Origin: Pseudomonas gessardii
Lineage (GTDB): Bacteria > Pseudomonadota > Gammaproteobacteria > Pseudomonadales > Pseudomonadaceae
Length of the DNA: 64,000 nt
NCBI RefSeq assembly: GCF_001983165.1
Contig: NZ_MNPU01000012.1
Location: 62,001 to 126,000, forward strand
Direction of reading: 5' to 3'
Shown: positions 1 to 9,611 of the stretch, piece after piece
Numbering within the stretch: the first letter of the stretch is position 1
Layout: every line of letters starts with the position of its first letter
The notes under the pieces: generated by a model
The model's database searches: none
Told to the model about the DNA's origin: nothing
What the model saw: only the letters and a program-made list of their open reading frames with translations
Made by a program: the position numbers and the translations under genes

Positions 1-225
1 AATGCGGTGTATGCCCTCGCCAACTTGAATTATGCACCTTGATAACATCGGGCGGGTTGTTGCGTTGCATGGTTAGTTAGCTAAGCAGTAGGTGTAGCGA
101 TCTTTTTTATTTGCCGAGCCTATAAAAACCAACGGGCCTACATTTTTTTCACAGTACGGTCCACACACTGATGTCGCTGGGGCTGTGTAGAGGTCCTTGA
201 GCCAGAGAAGCCTAGGGGAATTGCC

Positions 226-1851
226 ATGTCAATGAGATCGATAAGGTTGAACTCACGTACCACCCTATGTTTTGGCGTGGTATGCCTGTTGCTCTTGATA
301 CAGGGAGGAATGACGCTGGTAAAAGTCGACAAGGTCTATTCGTCCACTGTCGAGATAGAAACCGACTGGCTGCCCAGTATTCGTCAGGCTGGAAAGATGG
401 ACAGTAGTCTGTTGAAACTGCGCCTGGAGTTGCGCAGGTTTGCACTGGATGATAATCGGCTTAGTTCCACTTCGATCGGCTCGGTCAAAGAGGCCGAAAC
501 AACATTGGTTAAAATGACAGAGGATTATGTTAAGTACATCTCCAGCCCTGAAGAGAAAAACAAATACGATGAGGTTGTGCGGGGGATAGAAGAATATAAC
601 GTAAAGGTTGATGAGTTGCTGGCCATGGACAGTTCGCATTCGATGGCGGACCTGAGTGTGTTTTTCCGTGACTACACCAGCCCCCTGGCACTTAAACTCC
701 AGTCTTTGATGGGGGAGTTAGTGGCCATCAATGAGCGGGGCGCCCAAGTGGCGGTGACTGTCGCCGCCCACGAATATAATGCTGCCCGATTGTTTACCGT
801 AATACTGATGGTGGCTTCGGTGCTGTTGGCCATCGTGGTCGGGCGGCTGTTTGCCAAAAGTATCATCGTGCCGGTTGGCGAACTGTTGGCCTCGACGGCC
901 AAGATTGCCCAGGGCGACTTGCGTGTCGCCATCCAGATCAGCGGTAAGGACGAACTGACAGACTTGCAACAGTCCACCGCAGCGATGCAGATGAGTTTGA
1001 AAAGTACTCTGCAACATATATCTGAAGCGTCCGGCCAACTGGCCTCGGCTGCCGAAGAGATGAGTTCGATCACCAAGGAGTCCACTGCCGGTATTGAACG
1101 GCAAAGTATGGAAACGGACCAGGCTGCCACGGCCGTCAATCAGATGACCGCCGCAGTCGAGGAAGTGGCCCGTAATGCCGTCTCCGCCTCCCAATCGACC
1201 CAGGACTCCCAGCGTTCGGCGCAAGTCGGCCAGGAGCGTGTGACCCAGACCATCGCCTCGATTGAGAAGTTGAGCGCCACGGTCCAGCAAACCGGGGTCG
1301 AAGTAGAGGGCCTGGCCAAACAGGCGCAGGACATTGCCCGGGTCGTGGAAGTCATCCGCTCCATTGCCGAACAAACCAACCTGCTGGCGCTGAATGCGGC
1401 CATCGAGGCGGCCCGGGCTGGCGAGCAGGGGCGAGGCTTTGCGGTGGTGGCCGACGAAGTCAGGGCGCTGGCCCACAGAACGCAGACCTCGACCCAGGAA
1501 ATCGAGCAGATGATCGCGAAAATCCAGAGCTGTTCCAGCGAGGCCGTGCTCTCGATGGGGATGAACCGAACTGAAGCAGTGGATTCGTTGAGGATCGCCC
1601 ATGAAGCGGGGGCGGCGATTACCCAAATCACCCAGGCTATTGAGGATATCAATGAAAGAAACCTGCTGATCGCCACCGCATCGGAAGAACAGGCCCATGT
1701 TGCACGCTCTGTCGATCAGAACCTGATCAGCATCCGTGACCTGTCCATCCAGAGCTCGTCGGCCGCAGGCCAGACGTCTATCGCCAGTAATGAACTATCG
1801 AAGCTGGCGGTTGATCTCAAGCAAATAGTCTCGAAGTTTTCTGTGAGCTGA
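226..1851 (+). CDS. Methyl-accepting chemotaxis protein (4-helix-bundle sensor)
   Basis: Inner-membrane chemoreceptor that passes ligand binding in the periplasm to CheA/CheW. The 541-residue protein has a short cytoplasmic start, TM1 at about residues 10-30, a periplasmic helical sensor to about 185 (4HB_MCP type), TM2 at about 188-208, a HAMP domain, and a long cytoplasmic coiled coil. The signalling tip [17 protein letters not shown] begins near residue 399. The ATG is preceded by AGGGGAA at a good distance. No CheR-docking pentapeptide is seen at the C terminus. The HD-GYP gene starts 46 bases downstream on the same strand, so the two may be co-transcribed. The ligand cannot be read from sequence. 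A paralogue of identical length lies at 23246. Confidence 0.95.
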   Translation: MSMRSIRLNSRTTLCFGVVCLLLLIQGGMTLVKVDKVYSSTVEIETDWLPSIRQAGKMDSSLLKLRLELRRFALDDNRLSSTSIGSVKEAETTLVKMTEDYVKYISSPEEKNKYDEVVRGIEEYNVKVDELLAMDSSHSMADLSVFFRDYTSPLALKLQSLMGELVAINERGAQVAVTVAAHEYNAARLFTVILMVASVLLAIVVGRLFAKSIIVPVGELLASTAKIAQGDLRVAIQISGKDELTDLQQSTAAMQMSLKSTLQHISEASGQLASAAEEMSSITKESTAGIERQSMETDQAATAVNQMTAAVEEVARNAVSASQSTQDSQRSAQVGQERVTQTIASIEKLSATVQQTGVEVEGLAKQAQDIARVVEVIRSIAEQTNLLALNAAIEAARAGEQGRGFAVVADEVRALAHRTQTSTQEIEQMIAKIQSCSSEAVLSMGMNRTEAVDSLRIAHEAGAAITQITQAIEDINERNLLIATASEEQAHVARSVDQNLISIRDLSIQSSSAAGQTSIASNELSKLAVDLKQIVSKFSVS

Positions 1852-1897
1852 GTCGAGGCCAGCGGGTTGTTTGCTCCTGATCAGTGGGGGAAGGCTT

Positions 1898-3121
1898 ATG
1901 TTGAAACGCATTCCTGCTTCTCAAGTCAGGCTGGGTATGTATGTCCACAAAATGGAGGGCGCCTGGACCGACCATGGTTTTTGGAAAAGCAGTTTTTTGC
2001 TGACCCAACCGCAAGACCTGCAGCGTTTGCGGCAGTCACGGGTCCAGAACGTCTGGATCAATACCGAAAAGGGGGCTGACGTGCCGTCGGGCGAACAGCC
2101 GCATTCGCCTGCGGTTGTGCCTAAAACCACTGCGCCAGCACGCTCTGTGGTGCCCCCGCGTGCCGACATGAAGGCCGAGGTGGTGCGTGCTGCCAAGGTG
2201 TGCGCCGTGGCCAAGGGGGCCGTGGTTGAAATGTTCAATGACCTGCGCATGGGCGGGGCGATCGAACCGACTCGCGTGGCCAGCGTGGTCGAGGAAATCT
2301 CCCAATCAATCATGCGCCACCCCCATGCCCTGATCAGCCTGGCCCGCTTGAAGCAGGCCGATGAATACACCTACATGCATTCGGTGGCGGTCAGTGGCTT
2401 GATGATCGCGCTGGCCCGGCAGTTGGGGCTGGCGCCGGAGTTGGTCCAGGAAGCAGGGCTGGCAGGGTTGTTCCACGATGTCGGGAAGATGGTCATCCCG
2501 GAGGGCATTTTAAGTAAAACCGGCAAACTCACGGATGCCGAGTTCGACATTGTGCGCAGCCACCCGCAGGAAGGGGTGAACCTGTTGCGCAACAGTGCGC
2601 ATATCAGCGACATGGTGCTGGATGTGTGCCTGCATCACCATGAAAAGTGCAACGGCGAGGGCTATCCCCACGGCCTGCACCAGCACCAGATCAGCCTGTT
2701 TGCACAAATGGGCGCGGTGTGTGATGTGTACGACGCGGTGACTTCAGAGCGCCCCTATAAACAGGGCTGGGGGCCGGCCGATGCCATCCAGAAAATGGCC
2801 GAGTGGAAAGGCCATTTTGATGAGCGGGTGTTCCAGGCGTTTGTCCGGTGCGTTGGGATCTACCCGGTTGGCGCCCTGGTGCGCCTGGAGAGCGGGCGTA
2901 TCGGTGTGGTGATCGAGCAAAACCAGAAATCGTTGCTCACCCCGGTGGTCAAAGTGTTCTTTTCGGCGCGTTCCCGGTTGCCCATTGTCCAGGCTGTGGT
3001 GAACCTGGCCGACCGGCGCGACAAGATTGTCGGCCGCGAGAATATCGAGGACTGGGGCTTCAAGCAGATCGACGAACTGTGGTCGGGCTTGCCCGAGCCC
3101 AAGGGCTCCTACTTCAGTTGA
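1898..3121 (+). CDS. HD-GYP domain cyclic-di-GMP phosphodiesterase with N-terminal DUF3391
   Basis: Predicted to hydrolyse cyclic di-GMP. The first ~130 residues are a DUF3391-type region (LKRIPASQVRLGMYV), followed by an HD-GYP domain. The metal-binding HD pair is in LFHDVGKM (H193, D194), and the HHEKCNGEGYP block near residues 245-260 is the intact HHExxxxGYP signature, so it should be active. I chose the ATG at 1898 over an upstream TTG in frame because GGGGGAAGG sits just before it. The protein has 407 residues, usual for the family, with no membrane segment. It follows a chemoreceptor closely, suggesting linked control of motility and c-di-GMP turnover; that link is inference. Confidence 0.93.
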   Translation: MLKRIPASQVRLGMYVHKMEGAWTDHGFWKSSFLLTQPQDLQRLRQSRVQNVWINTEKGADVPSGEQPHSPAVVPKTTAPARSVVPPRADMKAEVVRAAKVCAVAKGAVVEMFNDLRMGGAIEPTRVASVVEEISQSIMRHPHALISLARLKQADEYTYMHSVAVSGLMIALARQLGLAPELVQEAGLAGLFHDVGKMVIPEGILSKTGKLTDAEFDIVRSHPQEGVNLLRNSAHISDMVLDVCLHHHEKCNGEGYPHGLHQHQISLFAQMGAVCDVYDAVTSERPYKQGWGPADAIQKMAEWKGHFDERVFQAFVRCVGIYPVGALVRLESGRIGVVIEQNQKSLLTPVVKVFFSARSRLPIVQAVVNLADRRDKIVGRENIEDWGFKQIDELWSGLPEPKGSYFS

Positions 3122-3137
3122 AGCCCGGCGTAGCAGG

Positions 3138-4001
3138 TCATAGTTGGTTGAGCGGTATCTTCAAATACACCACGCCATTGTCTTCTGCCGGGGGCAGATG
3201 CCCGGCCCGCACATTCACCTGGATCGCCGGCAGCAACAGCGTCGGCATTCCCAGCCCGGCGTCCCGCTTCGTGCGCATCTGCACAAACGCAGCCTCATCC
3301 ACCCCGTCATGCACATGGATATTGCCTGCGCGTTGTTCCGCGACACTGGTCAGGCATTTGGCCTCGCGGCCTTCGGGCGGATAGTCGTGGCATACGTACA
3401 GCCGGGTGTCGGCGGGGAAGGCCAGCAACTTGCGCATCGAGGCATACAACTGCCGCGCATCGCCGCCGGGGAAGTCACAGCGGGCGGTGCCGACGTCGGG
3501 CATGAACAGGGTGTCGCCTACCAGGATCAACTGGTCGTCGACCAGGTAGGCCATGTCCGCCGGCGTGTGGCCGGGCACGTGCAGGGCCTGGGCCTTGAGC
3601 TGGCCGATATGGAACACCTCGTTGGGGGCGAACAGGTGGTCGAACTGCGAGCCGTCGGCGCGGAACGCCGGCTCCAGGTTGAACAGGTTCTTGAACACGT
3701 CCTGCACCTGGCTGATGGACTGGCCGATGGCGATCTTGCCGCCCAACGTGCGGCGCAGGTAGGGCGCGGCGGATAGGTGATCGGCGTGGGCGTGGGTTTC
3801 CAGCAGCCATTGCACCCGCAGGTCGTGCTCACGGACGAAGGCAATCACCTGGTCGGCCTGGGCCGTGTCGGTGCGCCCCGAGGCCGGGTCGTAGTTGAGC
3901 ACTGAATCCACGATGGCACAGGGGCTGCCGTCCGTTTCATAGACGACGTAGGTGTAGGTTGACGACGCCTCGTCCAGAAAAGATTGAATCAACGCGGGCA
4001 T
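3138..4001 (-). CDS. MBL-fold persulfide (sulfur) dioxygenase, Blh/ETHE1-like
   Basis: Likely oxidises glutathione persulfide to sulfite in the cytoplasm. The 287-residue protein has the metallo-beta-lactamase motif THAHADHLSAA, then HVPGHTPADM, VGDTLFMPD and CHDYPPEG. These supply the histidines and aspartates that bind the single iron of ETHE1-type enzymes. The tail EQRAGNIHV is typical of the Blh branch. It is divergent from the sulfide:quinone oxidoreductase at 4172, whose product is the persulfide substrate. Blh genes are often next to a BigR-type ArsR repressor, but none is present here. The alternative, a generic glyoxalase II-like hydrolase, is less likely given the context. Confidence 0.88.
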   Translation of the reverse strand: MPALIQSFLDEASSTYTYVVYETDGSPCAIVDSVLNYDPASGRTDTAQADQVIAFVREHDLRVQWLLETHAHADHLSAAPYLRRTLGGKIAIGQSISQVQDVFKNLFNLEPAFRADGSQFDHLFAPNEVFHIGQLKAQALHVPGHTPADMAYLVDDQLILVGDTLFMPDVGTARCDFPGGDARQLYASMRKLLAFPADTRLYVCHDYPPEGREAKCLTSVAEQRAGNIHVHDGVDEAAFVQMRTKRDAGLGMPTLLLPAIQVNVRAGHLPPAEDNGVVYLKIPLNQL

Positions 4002-4077
4002 GACAGTGTCCTGGGTAGCTAATAGCAGCTTACATTCAAAGTGATTTCCACATAGGCTTGCGAGCTTAAGTGAAACG

Positions 4078-4101
4078 AGCGATCCGAGGCAAAGAATCGC
4101 T
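4078..4101. promoter_or_regulatory. Candidate operator dyad between persulfide dioxygenase and SQR genes
   Basis: In the 170-base divergent intergenic region an inverted repeat AGCGAT-N12-ATCGCT is visible. Its position fits a shared regulator of the sulfide genes. The arms are only 6 bp, so chance is possible, and no regulator is encoded next to it. Confidence 0.25.
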
Positions 4102-4171
4102 TACGAACGGGGCGTGACGCCACGCGGCAACGACCCTTGTGTGCATTGTCAACCTAAGAAAGGCCCGGACT

Positions 4172-5416
4172 ATGAACGACCAACACTGGGGACCGACCAT
4201 CAGTGGCGACATCGTGGTCATCGGCGGCGGCTCGGCAGGCATCGGCCTGCTGGCCAGCCTGCTCAAGCGCGACCCGCACCTGAATATCACCCTGATCGAA
4301 CCCAACGCCGAACACTACTACCAACCCGCCTGGACCCTGGTGGGCGGCGGCGCCCATGACATTCGCAAGACCATGCGGCCCATGGCCCAGGTGCTGCCCG
4401 ATGGCGTGACCTGGGTGCAGGCGGCGGTCAGCCAATTGCTGCCCGACGAACAGACCCTGGTGCTCGACAGCGGCCAGCGCGTGACCTGGAACAACCTTAT
4501 CGTGTGCCCCGGCCTGCGCCTGGCCTGGGAAAAAATCGAAGGCCTGGAGCAGACCCTGGGCCACAACGGCGTCACCTCCAACTACAGCTACCAGCACGCG
4601 CCCTACACTTGGCAACTGGTGCAACAGCTCAAGGGCGGCAAGGCGATCTTCACCCAGCCGGCCATGCCGATCAAATGCGCGGGGGCGCCGCAAAAGGCCC
4701 TGTACCTGTCTTGCGATCATTGGCTCAGGCAGGGTGACCTGAACAGTATCGACGTCGAATTCAACCTGGCCGGTGCCGCGCTGTTTGGCGTGGCGACCTT
4801 TGTGCCGCCGCTGATGAACTATGTCGAGAAATACGGCGCGCAGTTGGCCTTCAATTCCAACCTGATCAAGGTCGATGGCCCGGCGCGCAAGGCCTGGTTC
4901 GAGGTCAAGGACGCCGAGGGCACGGTCCGCATCGAGGAAAAATCCTTTGACCTGCTGCACGTCGTGCCGCCGCAAGTGGCCCCGGACTTTATCCGCCACA
5001 GCCCGCTGGCCGATGCCGCTGGCTGGTGCGAGATCGACCCCCATAGCCTGCAACACGTGCGCTACCCGCAGATCTTCGCCCTGGGCGATGTGTGTTCCAC
5101 CAGTAATGCCAAGACAGCGGCGGCAGTGCGCAAGCAAATCGTGGTGGTGGCCGAGAACCTGTTGGCCCTGCGCAAACAGGCGCCGCTGCCGCTCAAGTAC
5201 GACGGCTATGGCTCCTGCCCGCTGACCGTGGAGCGCGGCAAGGTGGTGCTGGCCGAGTTCGGTTATGGCGGCCGGCTGTTGCCGACTTTCCCCCTGGACC
5301 CCACCGTGGCGCGGCGTTCGGCATGGTTTTTGAAGGCGACCCTGCTGCCATGGTTCTACTGGAACGGCATGCTCAAGGGCCGCGAATGGCTGACCCGCCT
5401 GGCCAAGGTGGAGTGA
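4172..5416 (+). CDS. Type II-like sulfide:quinone oxidoreductase
   Basis: FAD flavoprotein that oxidises sulfide and passes electrons to quinone, forming a persulfide on a thiol acceptor. The 414-residue protein starts with the dinucleotide-binding motif VVIGGGSAG. It has a redox cysteine in IKCAGAPQK (about residue 169) and a second in YGSCPLTV (about residue 350), the pattern of SQR resembling the mitochondrial enzyme. The region FALGDVCS is the C-terminal FAD-contact motif. The ATG at 4172 follows AAGAAAGG; an upstream in-frame ATG at 4139 lacks this. It is followed 9 bases later by the TauE gene, and the two probably form one transcript. Confidence 0.88.
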   Translation: MNDQHWGPTISGDIVVIGGGSAGIGLLASLLKRDPHLNITLIEPNAEHYYQPAWTLVGGGAHDIRKTMRPMAQVLPDGVTWVQAAVSQLLPDEQTLVLDSGQRVTWNNLIVCPGLRLAWEKIEGLEQTLGHNGVTSNYSYQHAPYTWQLVQQLKGGKAIFTQPAMPIKCAGAPQKALYLSCDHWLRQGDLNSIDVEFNLAGAALFGVATFVPPLMNYVEKYGAQLAFNSNLIKVDGPARKAWFEVKDAEGTVRIEEKSFDLLHVVPPQVAPDFIRHSPLADAAGWCEIDPHSLQHVRYPQIFALGDVCSTSNAKTAAAVRKQIVVVAENLLALRKQAPLPLKYDGYGSCPLTVERGKVVLAEFGYGGRLLPTFPLDPTVARRSAWFLKATLLPWFYWNGMLKGREWLTRLAKVE

Positions 5417-5425
5417 GAGACCCCT

Positions 5426-6229
5426 ATGCTGCTGGCTAGTTTCTTTGGTGTGATGATGGGGTTGGTCATGGGCCTGACTGGGGCCGGGGGCGGGATTCTG
5501 GGGGTGCCGGCGTTGGTGCTGGGGCTGGGCTTGACCATGACCGAAGCGGCGCCGGTGTCACTGTTCGCGGTGGGGGCGGCGGCGGCGGTGGGGGCGTTGG
5601 ATGGTTTGCGCCATGGCCTGGTGCGGTATCGTGCGGCCTTGCTGATTGCCTTGCTCGGCGCGCTGTTTTCGCCCCTGGGGGTGTTTTTTGCCCATCAGTT
5701 GCCGGACAAGATCCTGATGGGCCTGTTCAGCGCGCTGATGGTGCTGGTGGCCTGGCGCATGCTGCGGCGCGAGAAGGTCGAGGCCGGCCCCAGCGACCAC
5801 GGTGCCGCGTCCTGGGGGCAGAAGAACTGCATGCTCGATCAGCAGACCGGGCGTTTTTCCTGGACCGCCAAATGCACCGCGACCCTGGCTGCCCTGGGCG
5901 CGGTGACCGGCGCGGTCTCGGGCCTGCTGGGTGTGGGCGGCGGCTTTCTGATCGTGCCGGCGTTCAAGCAATTGACCGATGTGCAGATGCGCGGGATCGT
6001 CGCCACCTCATTGATGGTGATCAGCCTGATCTCGCTGATTGGCGTGGTCGGCGCGTTCCATGCCGGGGTGGTGATCGACACCCTGGGCTGGGTGTTTATC
6101 GGCGCCAGCATCGTCGGCATGCTGGCCGGGCGGCGCCTGGGCTCGCGGGTCCCGGCGCGGGCCTTGCAAATCGGCTTTGCCAGCCTGTGTCTCGTGGTGG
6201 CCGGGGGGATGTTGTTCAACGCCTTCTAG
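5426..6229 (+). CDS. TauE/SafE family sulfite/anion exporter
   Basis: Integral membrane protein of 267 residues with about eight hydrophobic segments. Two glycine-rich TauE repeats are visible: GLTGAGGGILGVPAL at the N terminus and GLLGVGGGFLIVPAF in the second half. It lies 9 bases behind the sulfide:quinone oxidoreductase gene, so it most likely exports sulfite or a related oxidised sulfur anion produced by the neighbouring enzymes. The substrate is inferred from context only. Confidence 0.9.
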   Translation: MLLASFFGVMMGLVMGLTGAGGGILGVPALVLGLGLTMTEAAPVSLFAVGAAAAVGALDGLRHGLVRYRAALLIALLGALFSPLGVFFAHQLPDKILMGLFSALMVLVAWRMLRREKVEAGPSDHGAASWGQKNCMLDQQTGRFSWTAKCTATLAALGAVTGAVSGLLGVGGGFLIVPAFKQLTDVQMRGIVATSLMVISLISLIGVVGAFHAGVVIDTLGWVFIGASIVGMLAGRRLGSRVPARALQIGFASLCLVVAGGMLFNAF

Positions 6230-6375
6230 CCCCAAGGCAGCGTTTAATACGCTCCAAATGTGGGCAGGCTTGCCTGGCAGGGCAAAACTGCCCGCGCCTT
6301 GATACCTGTCAAGACCCGCCGCGACGCTTTGCCTCATGCTCCAGGCCTTGATTGTCATGGCCGCCGGAGATTTCC

Positions 6376-7854
6376 ATGAGTGCCCCCGCAACACCTGCTG
6401 TTTCCTTCAAGTTGCCCATGGGCCTGGTGATCGCCGTGCTGGTGATGGTCGGCGTGCTGCTGTTGCCGCTGCCCGCCGATTTGCCGGTGGCGGGCCAGCG
6501 GATGCTGGCGATCCTCGCGTTTGCCGTGGTGGTGTGGATCAGCGAAGCGGTGTCCTACGAAGCCAGTGCGATCATGATCACCTCGTTGATGGCCTTTTTG
6601 CTGGGCACCGCGCCGTCCTTGCAGGACCCGACGCACCTGATCGGCTCCAGCCCGGCCATCAGCATGGCGCTCACCGGGTTTGCCAACCCGGCCCTGGCCC
6701 TGGTGGCCGGTGCGTTGTTTATCGCCGCCGCCATGACCCACACCGGCCTGGACCGGCGTATCGCCCTGGTGACCCTGACCCGCGTCGGCACCAGCACCCG
6801 CGGGATCCTGGTGGGGGCGATTGCGGTGACCATCCTGCTCAGCCTGGTAGTGCCCAGCGCCACCGCGCGCAGTGCTTGCGTAGTGCCGATCATGATGGGG
6901 GTGATTGCCGCGTTTGGCGTGGACAAACGCTCCAATATCGCTGCCGGGATCATGATCGTCGTTGCCCAGGGCACCAGTATCTGGAACGTCGGGATCCAGA
7001 CCGCCGCCGCGCAGAACCTGTTGACCGTGGGCTTTATGGACAAGATGCTTGGCCAGCGCGTGTCGTGGATCGACTGGTTGATCGCCGGAGCGCCGTGGGC
7101 GTTGATCATGTCGGCGGTATTGCTGTTGCTGGTGCTCAAGTTGTTGCCCCCGGAAAGCAATAGCATTCCCGGAGGCAAGGAGGCGGTGGCGCAGTCCCTG
7201 GTGGAGATCGGCCCCATGACCGGGCCGCAGAAGCGCTTGCTGACGGTCTCGGTATTGCTGCTGCTGGCCTGGGCCACGGAAGGGCGCCTGCACAGCTTCG
7301 ATACCACCTCCACCACCTACGCCGGCCTGGTGTTCCTGCTACTGCCGGGCATCGGCGTGATGACCTGGAAGGACGTGCAGTCGCGCATCCCCTGGGGCAC
7401 GGTGATTGTGTTCGGTGTGGGCATCAGCCTCGGCACAGCACTGCTCACCACCCAGGCCGGGCAATGGCTGGGCGCGCAGGTGGTGGCGCATACCGGCCTG
7501 GATCAACTGGGGCCGCTGGGGGTGTTTGCGATCCTGGGTGCATTCCTGATTGTGATCCACCTGGGGTTTGCCAGTGCCACCGCGTTGACCTCGGCGTTGC
7601 TGCCGATCCTGATTGCCGTACTGCAAACCCTGCCGGGGGACTTCAGCCGGCTGGGCATGACCATGTTGCTCGGGTTTGTGGTCAGCTATGGCTTTATCCT
7701 GCCGATCAACGCCCCGCAGAACATGGTGTGCCTGGGCACCGGCACCTTTACCGCGCGCCAGTTTGCCAAGGTGGGCTTGTTGGTGACCTTGATTGGCTAC
7801 CTGTTGATGCTGGTATTTGCCGCCACCTACTGGAGCTGGCTGGGCTGGATCTAA
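6376..7854 (+). CDS. DASS/SLC13-family anion:sodium symporter
   Basis: Inner-membrane transporter of 492 residues with about 12 hydrophobic segments. The family normally has two SNT signature motifs binding sodium and carboxylate. Here the equivalents read PSATARSACVVPI and FASATALTSALLPI, so Asn is replaced by Ala in both. That may change substrate preference within the dicarboxylate/sulfate/tartrate range. The ATG at 6376 is preceded by GGAGA. It stands alone on the plus strand; the 146 bases upstream contain a degenerate REP-like stretch. A role in anion transport linked to the sulfur genes upstream is possible but not shown. Confidence 0.85.
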   Translation: MSAPATPAVSFKLPMGLVIAVLVMVGVLLLPLPADLPVAGQRMLAILAFAVVVWISEAVSYEASAIMITSLMAFLLGTAPSLQDPTHLIGSSPAISMALTGFANPALALVAGALFIAAAMTHTGLDRRIALVTLTRVGTSTRGILVGAIAVTILLSLVVPSATARSACVVPIMMGVIAAFGVDKRSNIAAGIMIVVAQGTSIWNVGIQTAAAQNLLTVGFMDKMLGQRVSWIDWLIAGAPWALIMSAVLLLLVLKLLPPESNSIPGGKEAVAQSLVEIGPMTGPQKRLLTVSVLLLLAWATEGRLHSFDTTSTTYAGLVFLLLPGIGVMTWKDVQSRIPWGTVIVFGVGISLGTALLTTQAGQWLGAQVVAHTGLDQLGPLGVFAILGAFLIVIHLGFASATALTSALLPILIAVLQTLPGDFSRLGMTMLLGFVVSYGFILPINAPQNMVCLGTGTFTARQFAKVGLLVTLIGYLLMLVFAATYWSWLGWI

Positions 7855-7949
7855 AGCCCCCACAAAGATGACAAGATGAATCCTGCTCAGGTCTACTACG
7901 CTCTGAGTCAGGGTTTACCGGCCTCGTGCGTCGGTCATCAAGGTCACGA

Positions 7950-9611
7950 ATGGATAAATACACCCCGCACACCTGGCAACCCCACGAGCGTCCGAGCTTG
8001 CCGGGGTCGCCCTCGACGCCCCATCACCCCACGCTCAAACGCTGGGCCTTTGCCCTGGTTGGTGTGCTGGTGGCCATTACCGGGGGCCTGGGCAATGCGC
8101 TGGTGATCGCCAACTTGCCGTACCTGCAAGGGGCATTGGGCGCGACCACCGCCGAAATGGCCTGGCTGCCCGCCGCCTATGTTATGACCAACGTGTCGAT
8201 GAACCTGCTGCTGGTGAAGTTCCGCCAGCAGTTCGGCCTGCGCGCGTTTACCGAAGTGTTCCTGGTGCTCTATGCCCTGGTGACTTTCGGCCATCTGTTC
8301 GTCAATGACCTCAGCTCGGCGATTGCCGTGCGTGCGGCCCACGGCATGGTGGGCGCGGCCCTCAGTTCCCTGGGTTTGTACTACATGGTCCAGGCGTTCC
8401 CGGCAAAGTGGCGGCTCAAGGCCCTGGTACTGGGCCTGGGCACCGCGCAACTGGCCCTGCCGATGGCGCGGCTGTTTTCCGAGGACCTGCTGCAAATTGC
8501 CGAGTGGCGCGGCCTGTACCTGTTCGAGCTGGGCATGGCGCTGACCTGCCTGGGCTGTGTGTGCCTGCTCAAGTTGCCACCGGGCGACCGCTTCAGGACC
8601 TTTGAAAAACTCGACTTCCTGACCTTCGCCCTGCTCGCCTCGGGCGTGGCGTTGCTCTGCGCGGTGCTGTCCCTGGGGCGCATCGACTGGTGGCTGGAAG
8701 CACCGTGGATTGGCGTGGCCTCGGCCTGCTCCCTGGTGCTGATCATGGCCGGGCTGGCCATCGAGCATAACCGCAGCAACCCGTTGTTGATGACCCGCTG
8801 GCTGGGCGGCGGGGTGATGATTCGCCTGGCCCTGGCGGTGATCCTGATCCGCATGGTGCTGTCCGAGCAGTCCACCGGCGCGGTGGGTTTTCTGCAGGCG
8901 CTGAATATGAGCAGCGAGCAGATGCGCACCCTGTACCTGGTGATGCTGCTGGGGGCGATCAGCGGCCTGGTCACCAGCGCCTTGACCATCAACCCGGCGC
9001 ACTTGCTGATGCCCCTGGTGATTTCCCTGGCCTTGATGGCCACAGGCTCGGTGATGGACAGTTTCTCCAGCAACCTGACGCGGCCGCAGAACATGTACCT
9101 GAGCCAGTTTCTGCTGGGGTTTGGCGGGACCTTCTTCCTCGGCCCGACCATGGTGCTGGGCATGCGCAATGTGCTGAGCAACCCCCGCAACCTGGTGAGT
9201 TTCTCGGTGTTGTTCGGGATCTGCCAGAGCCTCGGCGGGCTGCTGGGTTCGGCCTTGCTCGGCACCTTCCAGGTGGTGCGGGAGAAATTCCATTCGAGCA
9301 TGATCGTCGAACACCTGACCCTGCTTGATCCGCGTGTCGCCGCCCGGGTACAAAGCGGCGGCTCGGCCTATGGCTCGGTGATCGCCGACCCGCAGTTGCA
9401 CAACCTGATGGGCATTCGCAGCCTGGCCACGGCGGCCACCCGCGAAGCCAATGTCATGGCCTATAACGACGTGTTCATGCTGATCGCGATCATCGCGATA
9501 TTGACCATGCTGTGGATTTTTACCCGGAGCCTGTGGCTGATGAGCACCACCCAGAAAGCTGCCGCCCGTGCAGCACCTTCCGTTCAACCTAGCGGCGCAC
9601 TTCCTTCATGA
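7950..9611 (+). CDS. MFS drug-efflux transporter, 14-TM DHA2/EmrB-like
   Basis: Membrane subunit of a predicted efflux pump. The 553-residue protein has a ~35-residue polar N terminus rich in Pro, then about 14 hydrophobic segments, the DHA2 pattern. AAGG sits about 7 bases before the ATG at 7950; the upstream GTG at 7926 is less likely. The stop overlaps the start of the next gene (ATGA at 9608), so it is translationally coupled to its membrane-fusion partner. No TolC/OprM-type outer-membrane gene follows, so a channel encoded elsewhere would be needed. The substrate is unknown. Confidence 0.88.
   Translation: MDKYTPHTWQPHERPSLPGSPSTPHHPTLKRWAFALVGVLVAITGGLGNALVIANLPYLQGALGATTAEMAWLPAAYVMTNVSMNLLLVKFRQQFGLRAFTEVFLVLYALVTFGHLFVNDLSSAIAVRAAHGMVGAALSSLGLYYMVQAFPAKWRLKALVLGLGTAQLALPMARLFSEDLLQIAEWRGLYLFELGMALTCLGCVCLLKLPPGDRFRTFEKLDFLTFALLASGVALLCAVLSLGRIDWWLEAPWIGVASACSLVLIMAGLAIEHNRSNPLLMTRWLGGGVMIRLALAVILIRMVLSEQSTGAVGFLQALNMSSEQMRTLYLVMLLGAISGLVTSALTINPAHLLMPLVISLALMATGSVMDSFSSNLTRPQNMYLSQFLLGFGGTFFLGPTMVLGMRNVLSNPRNLVSFSVLFGICQSLGGLLGSALLGTFQVVREKFHSSMIVEHLTLLDPRVAARVQSGGSAYGSVIADPQLHNLMGIRSLATAATREANVMAYNDVFMLIAIIAILTMLWIFTRSLWLMSTTQKAAARAAPSVQPSGALPS

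Noticed and set aside
7944..9587. 547-residue antisense ORF opposite the EmrB-like gene
   Set aside because: Gln/His/Gly-rich translation typical of a reverse-strand shadow; the sense strand encodes a clear 14-TM transporter.
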